A stretch of DNA of 42,887 nt from Fusobacteriota bacterium (GTDB taxonomy: Bacteria; Bacillota; TC1): assembly GCA_022615965.1 (NCBI GenBank), contig JAKEGG010000013.1:1-42887 (forward strand), read 5' to 3'. The notes under the pieces are model-generated. The model was not told the origin of the DNA, ran no database searches, and was given only the letters and a program-made list of their open reading frames with translations. Position 1 is the stretch's first letter. Each line of letters begins with the position of its first letter. Of this stretch, positions 14,077-21,915 are shown in pieces. Both the position numbers and the translations under genes were made by a program.

Positions 14077-14655
14077 ATGGATAACAAAGCAAGATTTATG
14101 GAAATATATAAGAGGGAAATAACCAGAGACGGGACAGACAAATTGTTGGAATATCTGGAAAAGTCAGATTTTTTTACAGCTCCTGCCAGCACCAGGTTTC
14201 ATGGTTCATACCCAGGAGGATTAGTAGAGCATTGTCTTAATGTCTATGATTGCCTGGTAGATTATCTGGAAAGACCTAGAGTCAAGGAGATATATGGCAT
14301 CAAAGCTGAGAAGGAAAGTATAGCTATAGTAGCATTATTACATGATTTGTGTAAGGTCAATGTCTATAAGCCAGGAAGCAGAAATGTCAAGGATGCCAAA
14401 GGAGTCTGGCAACAGGTTCCTACTTACGAATTTGAAGACAAGCTACCCTACGGACATGGGGAAAAGTCTGTCTATATTATCAGTGGCTTTATGAGACTAA
14501 ACAGGGAGGAAGCCTTTGCCATAAGATACCACATGGGCTTTTCAGGCACAGAGGATACCAGGATGGTCGGAGCTTCCTTTGAGATGTTCCCTTTGTCCTT
14601 TGCCCTATCAACAGCAGATATGGAAGCTACCTTTATGCTGGAAGGAAAAAAATAA
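14077..14655 (+). CDS. HD-domain hydrolase
   Basis: A 192-residue cytoplasmic protein with the HD metal-dependent phosphohydrolase pattern: GLVEHCLNV (His52), ALLHDLCKV (His89-Asp90), a His in YGHGEKS, and a later Asp in STADMEAT. Substrates of HD proteins are usually nucleotides or cyclic nucleotides; none is indicated here. AAGGAG lies 6 nt before the ATG. A TATAAT at 14042-14047 with a weak TGGAAA 17 bp upstream could be its promoter. It begins a run of four closely packed genes ending with ppa at 17526. Confidence 0.75.
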   Translation: MDNKARFMEIYKREITRDGTDKLLEYLEKSDFFTAPASTRFHGSYPGGLVEHCLNVYDCLVDYLERPRVKEIYGIKAEKESIAIVALLHDLCKVNVYKPGSRNVKDAKGVWQQVPTYEFEDKLPYGHGEKSVYIISGFMRLNREEAFAIRYHMGFSGTEDTRMVGASFEMFPLSFALSTADMEATFMLEGKK

Positions 14656-14658
14656 GTA

Positions 14659-15723
14659 ATGTACAAAAGAATCTTTCAACTATTGATAATAGCCTTACTT
14701 TTTATTGGAATGATCAATACCAGTGGCTGTCAGCAAGTGCAAGAGCTAGCTAAAATTGTTGAGTTTGATAATATGCCTAACCAGGAGGGTTATCCGGTTT
14801 TTGATGATCCTGATACTATTAAGGAGGATGTTAAAAACACCATACAAAAAAGTCTGGATGCCTTTGCCGATGATGCAACCTTCATTATAGTTGGGTCAGA
14901 AGTGGCAGAAAAGCTCTTACTTCAGGATGAACAGGGCTATTACAGCTATAAATCCACCTTTTCTCAGTTTTCTAAAGATGCCTTGGAAGAAACCTTGATG
15001 AATATGCCTGGAACCAATATCAATCCTTATTTGCGTAGTGTGATCAGAAGCTATAACATCAATAAGTCAGTGTTGACTGGAGCAACTGTAGAAGGTGATA
15101 TCCAGGTGAAAATAACCTATAGGATCGACTGGGGCACTCCTGACCCTAAAGGGGAATATCAGGCAATAGTAGAACATGTCAGAAGCTATTTGACTTCAGC
15201 TGAATATCAGAAGGCTAAAAGCCAGAAGGATAAGCTGGATAAAATCAATGACTATATAACCAGTACCTTCCAGTATGACTACCGCTATTTTGTAGAGGAA
15301 GAAAGAGATAAAACAATTTACTCGGCATATGAAATGATCAACGACAATGGTGGTCAAGATCCACCAATCGGAGGCTATCCTAGAGGTGTTTGTCAGGCTT
15401 ATGCTGAATATGGCTTTATTATGTTAAAAGAAGCTGGTTTTGAAGCTATTTCCATAGATGGCACAGCTGATGGGGTCAAGCATGTCTGGAATATGGTCAA
15501 GCTAGACGGGAAATGGTATCATATTGATTTTACCTGGAACGATCCAATAACTGAATTAGCTTATGATGATCAATACCCACAATACCTACAAAGACAGTAT
15601 GGAGCAGGCTATAATTTTGATGATTTTCTTTTGGTTTCAGATAGCTACATACAGGACAATAGTCACAGCTGGGAAGAGGTTAAGTTAAATTATACCTATC
15701 CTAAGGCGCCAGATAATTATTAA
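14659..15723 (+). CDS. Transglutaminase-domain lipoprotein
   Basis: A 354-residue lipoprotein: a hydrophobic signal (residues 5-20) and lipobox NTSGC with the modified Cys at 24. The C-terminal half is a transglutaminase-like fold with the Cys-His-Asp triad in GVCQAYAEYGF (about 244), GVKHVWNMV (about 275) and WYHIDFTWND (about 290). In bacteria such domains serve as peptidases or cross-linkers of cell-surface material. It starts 3 bp after the HD gene; AAGGA is about 11 nt upstream. Confidence 0.8.
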   Translation: MYKRIFQLLIIALLFIGMINTSGCQQVQELAKIVEFDNMPNQEGYPVFDDPDTIKEDVKNTIQKSLDAFADDATFIIVGSEVAEKLLLQDEQGYYSYKSTFSQFSKDALEETLMNMPGTNINPYLRSVIRSYNINKSVLTGATVEGDIQVKITYRIDWGTPDPKGEYQAIVEHVRSYLTSAEYQKAKSQKDKLDKINDYITSTFQYDYRYFVEEERDKTIYSAYEMINDNGGQDPPIGGYPRGVCQAYAEYGFIMLKEAGFEAISIDGTADGVKHVWNMVKLDGKWYHIDFTWNDPITELAYDDQYPQYLQRQYGAGYNFDDFLLVSDSYIQDNSHSWEEVKLNYTYPKAPDNY

Positions 15724-15739
15724 ACAGAAAGGCTAAGCA

Positions 15740-16999
15740 ATGAAAGAACTTATCAATAAAGGGAAACTTATAGGGATAACCATAGTTATAAGTGTGGTTA
15801 TAGGAGTGGTTATAGGTAGTTTTTTGGTTCTATTGAATTTTGTTACCTCATTCAGAGAAGCAAACTGGGGCCTTATTTTTTTACTCCCTTTTCTTGGGGT
15901 ATTTACTGTCTATGCCTATAAAAATTTCAGCAAGGGCTCTGAAAGAGGAAACAATTATATTATTGATAGTATTCATCTGGATGAAAGACTGCCTCTTAGA
16001 ATGTCTTTATTCAGTTATATTTTCACCTTGCTATCTCACCTGGCAGGTGCTTCAGTAGGCAGGGAAGGCACAGGGGTGCAGATAGGAGGTACCATAGGAA
16101 GCAAGGTCAGCGATTATCTTAAGCTAAGTACAGAATCAAAAAGAATATTAACCAAGGCAGGTATCAGCGCTGGCTTCGGGGCAATATTTGGGACACCTTT
16201 AGGTGGAGCGTTTTTTGGTCTGGAGATGACTTCCATTGGGAAAATCAGCTATGAGTCTATGGTTCCTTGTCTGATATCATCATATGTAGCTACCCTAGTA
16301 AGCGGTTTTTTTCCTATTAAACACTTAAGCTACCAAATCGTTGAGATGCCAGCCTTTTCAGTAAAGCTTTTAGCTGTAGTGCTGCTAGCTGGTTTATTGT
16401 TTGGTTTTGTTGGCAGGCTTTTTATTAAGCTGGTTTCCTTGGTAAAAGATTTTTATAGCAGATATTTTAAAAACTATCTGATCAAGGCTTTGGCAGCCTC
16501 ACTGGTGGTTCTGGTTTTTCTGTTGATCTTGAATTTCAGAAAGTATGGAGGTTTAAGCCTCTGGATGCTAGATGAGGCTTTCGCAGGCACAGGTTCTTTC
16601 GTAGATGGAGCTATGAAATTTATAGCAACTGTTTTAAGCCTAGGCGCTGGTTTTATTGGTGGAGAAGCTACTCCATTATTTGATATAGGTGCTTCTCTTG
16701 GCGGCTCCCTAGGACTTCTTTTTGGTTTAGAGGCATCTTTGTTTGCTGCTCTTGGCTTGATTGGAGTTTTTGGTAGTGCAACTAATACGCCTTTGACTAC
16801 CATAATGCTTGGTATAGAACTTTTTGGTATTGCAGCATTGCCCTACTATATATTGATAGCTGTAGTCAGCTATTACGTGATTGGCCATAATAGTATTTAC
16901 ACCTCACAAAGAGTAGAGATAGCCAAGTTTAGTGATGCTAGTGATTGTAGAGGTAAGTCGGTCAAGGAAATCAATGAGGAAAGGAAGAAGATTAAATGA
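15740..16999 (+). CDS. CLC-family antiporter, fluoride-type features
   Basis: A 419-residue polytopic CLC protein. Key segments are GREGTGVQIGG (107-117, with the gating Glu109), GAIFGTPLGGAFFGLE, and GFIGGEATPLFDIGASLGG. In chloride-type CLCs the first box is normally GREGP and the anion-binding loop is GSGIP; here they are GREGT and RGNNYI (69-74). Both changes are as in the CLC-F fluoride/proton antiporters. The pyrophosphatase gene overlaps its stop (ATGA), and pyrophosphatase is a fluoride-sensitive enzyme, so export of fluoride is the likely role. No fluoride riboswitch was found upstream. A chloride or other anion role is not excluded. Confidence 0.8.
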   Translation: MKELINKGKLIGITIVISVVIGVVIGSFLVLLNFVTSFREANWGLIFLLPFLGVFTVYAYKNFSKGSERGNNYIIDSIHLDERLPLRMSLFSYIFTLLSHLAGASVGREGTGVQIGGTIGSKVSDYLKLSTESKRILTKAGISAGFGAIFGTPLGGAFFGLEMTSIGKISYESMVPCLISSYVATLVSGFFPIKHLSYQIVEMPAFSVKLLAVVLLAGLLFGFVGRLFIKLVSLVKDFYSRYFKNYLIKALAASLVVLVFLLILNFRKYGGLSLWMLDEAFAGTGSFVDGAMKFIATVLSLGAGFIGGEATPLFDIGASLGGSLGLLFGLEASLFAALGLIGVFGSATNTPLTTIMLGIELFGIAALPYYILIAVVSYYVIGHNSIYTSQRVEIAKFSDASDCRGKSVKEINEERKKIK

Positions 17000-17526
17000 A
17001 GAATTTATGGCATGATATTAATGAAGAAAGAATCAAACCAAAGGATTTTATTGCTTTGGTTGAAATTTCCAAGGGGAGCAAGGTGAAGTATGAGATGGAT
17101 TTTGAAACAGGGGCTTTGATGCTTGATAGGATCCTGTATACCTCTACCCACTATCCAGCTAATTATGGTTTTATTCCTAAAACCTTTGCTTCTGATGGTG
17201 ATCCTCTTGATGTACTGGTTCTTTGCTCAGAGGAACTGGTACCTATGACTTTAGTCAGGTGTTTTCCAATCGGGGTGCTGATCATGGAGGATCAAGGCTA
17301 TAACGATGAGAAGATAATTGCCATTCCCTTTGATGATCCTACTTACAATGGCTATAGTGAAATTTCAGAACTTCCTACTCATATTTTTGATGAAATGATC
17401 CACTTTTTTTCTGTATATAAGACCCTGGAAGGCAAGGAAACAGCCTTAGAGAGAATCAGTGGCAGGGAAGAGGCTGAGGCGTTGATCAGCAAAAGTATGA
17501 ATTCCTATAAGGAAAAGTTTAAGTAA
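16996..17526 (+). CDS. ppa: Inorganic pyrophosphatase, family I
   Basis: A soluble 176-residue enzyme that hydrolyses pyrophosphate to phosphate. The family I signature is clear: HYPANYGFIPKTFASDGDPLDVLVL (split across about residues 53-77, with metal-binding Asp in DGDPLD) followed by IMEDQGYNDEKIIAIP. Its ATG overlaps the TGA of the CLC gene (ATGA), so the two are translationally coupled. Family I enzymes are inhibited by fluoride, so pairing with a CLC-F-like exporter suggests replacement of, or protection for, a fluoride-poisoned enzyme. Length is standard. Confidence 0.92.
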   Translation: MKNLWHDINEERIKPKDFIALVEISKGSKVKYEMDFETGALMLDRILYTSTHYPANYGFIPKTFASDGDPLDVLVLCSEELVPMTLVRCFPIGVLIMEDQGYNDEKIIAIPFDDPTYNGYSEISELPTHIFDEMIHFFSVYKTLEGKETALERISGREEAEALISKSMNSYKEKFK

Positions 17527-17572
17527 GTTGTTTTAACATAAAATATATCTATAATTTCATTATATTTACTTA

Positions 17573-17601
17573 TTGTTTCATGAAATGCTCCTTGTTATAC
17601 T
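17573..17601 (+). promoter_or_regulatory. Promoter for the S-component/TudS pair
   Basis: TTGTTT (17573-17578), a 17-bp spacer and TATACT (17596-17601), 29 bp before the start codon of the ECF S component. Confidence 0.65.
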
Positions 17602-17629
17602 TAATACAAATGTGAAAGGAGCATAAAAA

Positions 17630-18244
17630 ATGAAGAAATTTTCTACAAAAGTATTAATCGTCATGGCCTTAGGAGTTATTTTCAATATCGTTCTGGCCTT
17701 AGTGAGCAAAACAATTGGTTTTAACCTCTTATTCTTAGACACAGTGGGCACAATATTCGTGGCTGCATTTTTTGGTCCTCTGGCTGGAGTTATCACAGGT
17801 GTGGTTACTAACCTGGTAAACGGGGTGATCAGTGGACCAACTGAAATACCTTTCTTATTGGTTAATGGAGCCATCGGTTTGATCGTTGGTTTAATTGCCA
17901 AATACAAAAAGGACTACAATATCATCATTGCTTTAGTGGTTGGTCTTATTTTATCTGTAGTAGCTCCATTGATTGGCACTCCAATAGCCTTATTTCTTTT
18001 TGGAGGATTAACAGGCTCAGGTATGGATTTTGTGATCATCTGGCTGAAATCAACAGGTCAGAACCTCTTCTCTGCAGTATTCATGGGTAAAATAGTCAAT
18101 AATCTGGTGGATAAATTTGTTTCCAGCTTAATAGTCTTTGCATTATTCCAATTATTACCTTTAAGCATAGTTAAGGATTCTATCTTAGAAAAGTTGATTG
18201 CTAAAAAAGAAGCTAAGGAAGCTTTAGCTACTAAGGAATCATAG
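17630..18244 (+). CDS. ECF transporter S component (substrate-binding membrane subunit)
   Basis: A 204-residue protein with about six membrane helices. The sequence FLDTVGTIFVAAFFGPLAGVI (first 20 residues of interest at about 35-54) followed by TGVVTNLVNG is characteristic of energy-coupling-factor S components. These bind one vitamin or metabolite and work with a shared EcfA-EcfA'-EcfT module, which is not in the window. The substrate cannot be read from sequence, but the next gene, one base downstream, encodes a TudS-like desulfidase, which suggests a thiolated base or related compound. AAAGGAG lies about 9 nt before the ATG. Confidence 0.8.
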   Translation: MKKFSTKVLIVMALGVIFNIVLALVSKTIGFNLLFLDTVGTIFVAAFFGPLAGVITGVVTNLVNGVISGPTEIPFLLVNGAIGLIVGLIAKYKKDYNIIIALVVGLILSVVAPLIGTPIALFLFGGLTGSGMDFVIIWLKSTGQNLFSAVFMGKIVNNLVDKFVSSLIVFALFQLLPLSIVKDSILEKLIAKKEAKEALATKES

Positions 18245-18245
18245 T

Positions 18246-18770
18246 TTGAAGCCTTTGTTTTTATTGAGTCATTGTTTATTGAATAATTATTCTAAGGTAG
18301 AGCCTTTTGCTAATAGAAATAAGGAACTGGTCCAGGTACTGTTACAATTTGAAGCTGGTGTGATCCAGCTTCCTTGTCCGGAGTTTTCTTATCTTGGTGG
18401 CAAAAGATGGGGCATGGTCAAGGAGCAGTATGATTCATCTGGGTTTAGAAACCATTGTCAGAAGCTACTAAAACCTGTTTTGGATCAGCTTGGAGACTAT
18501 ATGAAGGTTGATGACTATGTAGTATATTACCTGGGCATAAAAGGTAGTCCGAGCTGTGGAGTTATTAATACTTGCTCTAATGAGAGCTATTCTGGTGAAA
18601 TCGAAGGTAAGTGTTTTGCTGAAACCAAAATAGTAGAGAGTCAAGGAGTTTTCATTGAGGAGCTGCTGGCTTTAAATAATAGCTATGGAATAAAGATCAA
18701 TTTACTTGAGGTGGATGAGGACAATATTGAGTCAACGATCAAAGAAGTGAAAAATATTTTAATTGAATAA
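18246..18770 (+). CDS. TudS-related putative desulfidase
   Basis: A 174-residue cytoplasmic protein starting at TTG 18246, one base after the preceding stop, with AAGGA 8 nt upstream. Three cysteine boxes fit an iron-sulfur cluster site as in TudS (2-thiouracil desulfidase, DUF523 group): LSHCLLN (Cys10), IQLPCPEFSYLGGKRWG (Cys44) and KGSPSCG (about 103). TudS removes sulfur from thiolated nucleobases through a cluster-bound sulfide. This protein looks like a diverged subfamily, so the true substrate may differ. Coupling to an ECF S component argues for uptake and use of an external thio-compound. Confidence 0.72.
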   Translation: MKPLFLLSHCLLNNYSKVEPFANRNKELVQVLLQFEAGVIQLPCPEFSYLGGKRWGMVKEQYDSSGFRNHCQKLLKPVLDQLGDYMKVDDYVVYYLGIKGSPSCGVINTCSNESYSGEIEGKCFAETKIVESQGVFIEELLALNNSYGIKINLLEVDEDNIESTIKEVKNILIE

Positions 18771-18798
18771 ATTATTATTTTATAACAAAACACACCAA

Positions 18799-18834
18799 TA
18801 ATGAGGAAAATAGTTAATAATATTTTCCTCATTA
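18799..18834 (+). terminator. Inverted repeat after the TudS-like gene, probable terminator
   Basis: A 14-bp perfect stem (18799-18812 with 18821-18834; core GAGGAAAATA) and an 8-nt loop, 28 bp after the stop codon. The following TATATTTATA lacks a true T-run, so termination may be weak. Confidence 0.55.
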
Positions 18835-18868
18835 TATATTTATAATATAAATAAAGTCGTTTGATATA

Positions 18869-18896
18869 TTGCTAATATGTCAAGTTGTGATAGAAT
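18869..18896 (+). promoter_or_regulatory. Promoter for the APC permease
   Basis: TTGCTA (18869-18874), a 16-bp spacer and TAGAAT (18891-18896), with TG at 18888-18889 making an extended -10. The leader would be about 80 nt. Confidence 0.6.
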
Positions 18897-18982
18897 AGAG
18901 AAAATGATGTGTAAAAGGGCAGAATTTACACATGGATTTGAATTTGGACTGTGACTAAAATATGAAAAAGAAAGGTGATAAA

Positions 18983-20359
18983 ATGGAACAAGGATTAACA
19001 AAAAAATATGGTCTTATTACAGCAATAGCCATGGTCGTTGGAATCGTTATCGGTAGTGGAGTTTTTTTCAAAGCTGAAAAAATTCTGGTTGCTACAGGCG
19101 GCAACTTGCTATTAGGTATTTTAGGTTGGCTTATTGGTGGAGTCATTATGGTGGCATGTGCCTATACCTTTGCAATAATGGCTACCAGATATGAATATGT
19201 CAACGGAATCGTAGATTATGCAGAAGCAACTTTAGGCAAAAACTATGCTTACTATGTAGGTTGGTTTATGGCTATGATATATTATCCAACCTTGACCTCA
19301 GTATTGGCCTGGGTTTCTGCAAGATTTGTCGGTGTGCTTTTAGGCTGGGATATTACCGGAGGTGAAACTATGGTAATCGCAGGATTCTTCCTGATCGCCA
19401 GCTTTGCATTAAATACACTTTCACCTGTACTGGCAGGTAAATTTCAGGTTTCTACAACCATCATCAAACTGATTCCATTATCCTTGATGGCTATAATCGG
19501 AACTATAGTCGGGCTTACTAATGGCATGTTGATAGAAAACTTCACTACCATAGTTGAAAAAGTAGATCCTGTTACAGCGCTATTTACAGCAGTTGTAGCT
19601 ACTGCCTTTGCTTACGAAGGCTGGATCATAGCTACCAGTATCAATGCTGAATTAAAGGATTCTAAGAAAAATCTGCCTAAAGCCTTAGTGATCGGTTCTT
19701 TGATCGTGATCACTGTCTACATATTCTACTATATTGGCTTATCAGGAGCAGTATCCAATGAAGTTATGATGGCTGGTGGACAAGAAGGAGCAAAAATAGC
19801 TTTTTCAACTATCTTCAGCAATATTGGAGGCACCTTGCTTTTCGTTTTCATAATCATCTCTTGTCTAGGAACCTTAAATGGTCTGATGCTAGGCTGTACC
19901 AGAGGACTATATTCTATTGCAGCTAGAAATGAGGGACCAAAAGTAGAAGTGATGAGTCAAGTAGACAAATCCACCAACATGCCAAGTAATTCTGCTATCT
20001 TTGGCTTGCTTTTAAGTGGAGTTTGGCTGGTATATTTTTATGGAGCCAATTTAACTGAGCCATGGTTTGGAACAATGGGAATATTTAATTTCAGCTTTGA
20101 TTCATCAGAGATTCCAATTGTAACCATCTATGCTCTCTACATTCCTATTTTCCTCATGATGATGAAAAAAGAAAAAGATCTATCAGTTTGGAAACGTTTT
20201 ATTGTACCTGTTATTGCTGTTATAGGCTCAATTTTCATGGTAGTAGCTGCGTTTTTCTCACATGGCATGGAAAGAATTTTAGGATATCTGGCAATTTTTG
20301 CTGTAGTAATGATTATTGGTGTATTCGTTAAAGGCAAAAAAGGCAAAGACGTACTTTAA
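18983..20359 (+). CDS. APC-family amino acid permease
   Basis: A 458-residue transporter with about twelve membrane helices. The first helix carries VVGIVIGSGVFFKAEKI, the unwound glycine-rich substrate site of APC-superfamily amino acid/polyamine antiporters. Helix 6 has ATAFAYEGWIIATSINAELKD, also typical, and closest in feel to the LAT/SteT-like group. The start is the ATG at 18983 with AAAGGTG 5 nt upstream; an ATG at 18962 is in frame but has no ribosome site. Substrate unknown. It is a single-gene unit with its own promoter and a strong terminator. Confidence 0.88.
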   Translation: MEQGLTKKYGLITAIAMVVGIVIGSGVFFKAEKILVATGGNLLLGILGWLIGGVIMVACAYTFAIMATRYEYVNGIVDYAEATLGKNYAYYVGWFMAMIYYPTLTSVLAWVSARFVGVLLGWDITGGETMVIAGFFLIASFALNTLSPVLAGKFQVSTTIIKLIPLSLMAIIGTIVGLTNGMLIENFTTIVEKVDPVTALFTAVVATAFAYEGWIIATSINAELKDSKKNLPKALVIGSLIVITVYIFYYIGLSGAVSNEVMMAGGQEGAKIAFSTIFSNIGGTLLFVFIIISCLGTLNGLMLGCTRGLYSIAARNEGPKVEVMSQVDKSTNMPSNSAIFGLLLSGVWLVYFYGANLTEPWFGTMGIFNFSFDSSEIPIVTIYALYIPIFLMMMKKEKDLSVWKRFIVPVIAVIGSIFMVVAAFFSHGMERILGYLAIFAVVMIIGVFVKGKKGKDVL

Positions 20360-20380
20360 TATATTTAGCAAACAGATAAA

Positions 20381-20410
20381 AGCCCTTAATTCAGATTAAG
20401 GGCTTTTTTT
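20381..20410 (+). terminator. Terminator after the APC permease
   Basis: AGCCCTTAAT (20381-20390) pairs with ATTAAGGGCT (20395-20404) around a TCAG loop and runs into eight T. A textbook Rho-independent terminator. Confidence 0.93.
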
Positions 20411-20420
20411 ATGGTATAAT
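20411..20420 (+). promoter_or_regulatory. Extended -10 promoter element (ATGGTATAAT) for tilS
   Basis: The element directly abuts the preceding terminator's T-run; any -35 would lie within the terminator hairpin, which argues for an extended -10 promoter that needs no -35. The TTG start of tilS is 30 bp downstream. Confidence 0.7.
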
Positions 20421-20450
20421 TCAAGATAAAAAAGGTATAAGGAAAACGGT

Positions 20451-21833
20451 TTGCATTTAGAAGAAAAATTCTTAGAAAATATCAAAAAAAAAACCAGTAT
20501 CAAACATGGGGACAGGATAATCATCGCCATCTCAGGTGGGCAGGATTCTGTTGTCCTTTTAGAATTGTTTCAAAAATACAAAGCAGAATTAGGAATAGAA
20601 ATAGCCTTAGCTCATATCAATCACCTCCTAAGAGGTGAAGATAGCCAAAAGGATCAGGATTTTGTAGCTTTGCTAGCAGAAAAATACCAGCTGCCCTGCT
20701 ATATTTTAAGAGAAGATATTAGTGAGATAGCCAAGGAAAATGGCTGGAGTCTTGAAGAAGCAGGTCGAATTGTCAGATACAATTACCTGAACACCCTATT
20801 AGAAGAGGAAGGCTATGATAAAATCGCAGTAGCCCATCATTTAAAGGATCAAGGGGAAACTATCTTGTTTCACCTGATAAGAGGTAGTGGAACCAAAGGT
20901 CTTAGAGGGATGTTTGTTGAAAAAGGGGAAATCATCAGACCTCTTTTAAATATTGATAAAGAAACCATAGAGGCTTATTCTAAAAATATGGATATAATCT
21001 ATAGAGAGGATTTAAGCAACTATAGCGATACATATACCAGAAACCGCATCAGACTTAAGCTTATGCCTGTCTTAAGAGAATATAATCCTTTGATAGAGCA
21101 ACAGTTATATAAGCTAGGAGAAATAGTCAAGGAAGAGGATGCCTTTTTATCAAGTTATACAGAAGAGCTATATAAAAAGCTGGTAATCGATCAAGGGGAT
21201 AAGTTAATTATCAAAAAAAACTTAGAGGCACTTCCAAAGGCAATTTTAAGAAGGATATTGCTTAAGGCCTATGAAGAATTAAGTTTAAAATATCTGGAAT
21301 TTAAATATATCTTATTATGTGAAGAATATTTAGAAGGTGATATGGCGAAAAAGCTTCCTTTGCCTAATAATTTGGTTTTCTATTATGATAAGAGGGGAAA
21401 TGTTTTTATCCTCAGAAAACCTTTTGAAGCAAGAAGGAGTGATGAAGAGAATAGGCATTATCTGGTAGTAGGTGATTTTGGCAGTTATTCCTTTGGGAGT
21501 AATAAAATCAGCTTTCAGACAGTGACTGGACAGGTAGCATATAGGCTGCGAAATTCTGCTAGAGGGTATGTTGATAAAAACAAGGTGAAGTTCCCATTAT
21601 CTGTTAGGAATTTAAGGGCTGATGATAGTTTTTTGGTTGCTGGGGATAAGAGTGAGCGAAGTTTAAGGAAGCTTTTGGCTTCAAAAGGTATTGGCGAGGC
21701 CAGGCGCAATGAGCTGCCAATAGTTGTTGATAGTAGCAGGAAAATAGTATTTGTTCCTTATGTTGGGGTGTCAGGCTATTTTCTCCTTGAGGATGGTAGA
21801 AGTGAGATTATGGCAATTGATTATCAAGGGTAA
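20451..21833 (+). CDS. tilS: tRNA(Ile)-lysidine synthase TilS
   Basis: An essential enzyme that converts the wobble cytidine of the CAU-anticodon tRNA(Ile) to lysidine using ATP and lysine. The PP-loop motif SGGQDS is at 28-33, followed by HINHLLRGEDSQKDQDF and DQGETILFHLIRGSG, both typical of TilS; the C-terminal third (LRADDSFLVAG) is the tRNA-binding part. Length 460 is normal. It starts at TTG with AAGGA 7 nt upstream. In many Firmicutes hpt lies between tilS and ftsH; here it is missing and ftsH follows directly. Confidence 0.93.
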   Translation: MHLEEKFLENIKKKTSIKHGDRIIIAISGGQDSVVLLELFQKYKAELGIEIALAHINHLLRGEDSQKDQDFVALLAEKYQLPCYILREDISEIAKENGWSLEEAGRIVRYNYLNTLLEEEGYDKIAVAHHLKDQGETILFHLIRGSGTKGLRGMFVEKGEIIRPLLNIDKETIEAYSKNMDIIYREDLSNYSDTYTRNRIRLKLMPVLREYNPLIEQQLYKLGEIVKEEDAFLSSYTEELYKKLVIDQGDKLIIKKNLEALPKAILRRILLKAYEELSLKYLEFKYILLCEEYLEGDMAKKLPLPNNLVFYYDKRGNVFILRKPFEARRSDEENRHYLVVGDFGSYSFGSNKISFQTVTGQVAYRLRNSARGYVDKNKVKFPLSVRNLRADDSFLVAGDKSERSLRKLLASKGIGEARRNELPIVVDSSRKIVFVPYVGVSGYFLLEDGRSEIMAIDYQG

Positions 21834-21850
21834 AATTTCTTGATATAAAA

Positions 21851-21879
21851 TTGTCAACAGATAACATGTGTGATAAAAT
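21851..21879 (+). promoter_or_regulatory. Promoter for ftsH
   Basis: TTGTCA (21851-21856), a 17-bp spacer and TAAAAT (21874-21879), with TG at 21871 forming an extended -10. No CIRCE (HrcA) operator is visible. Confidence 0.75.
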
Positions 21880-21915
21880 TAAAAGAGCTATTTAATTACA
21901 AGAAGGAGATAAATA

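Noticed and set aside
15560-15739. Fluoride riboswitch before the CLC gene
   Set aside because: Nothing resembling the conserved crcB-motif core could be found here or before 14077; the interval 15560-15723 is coding for the transglutaminase lipoprotein.
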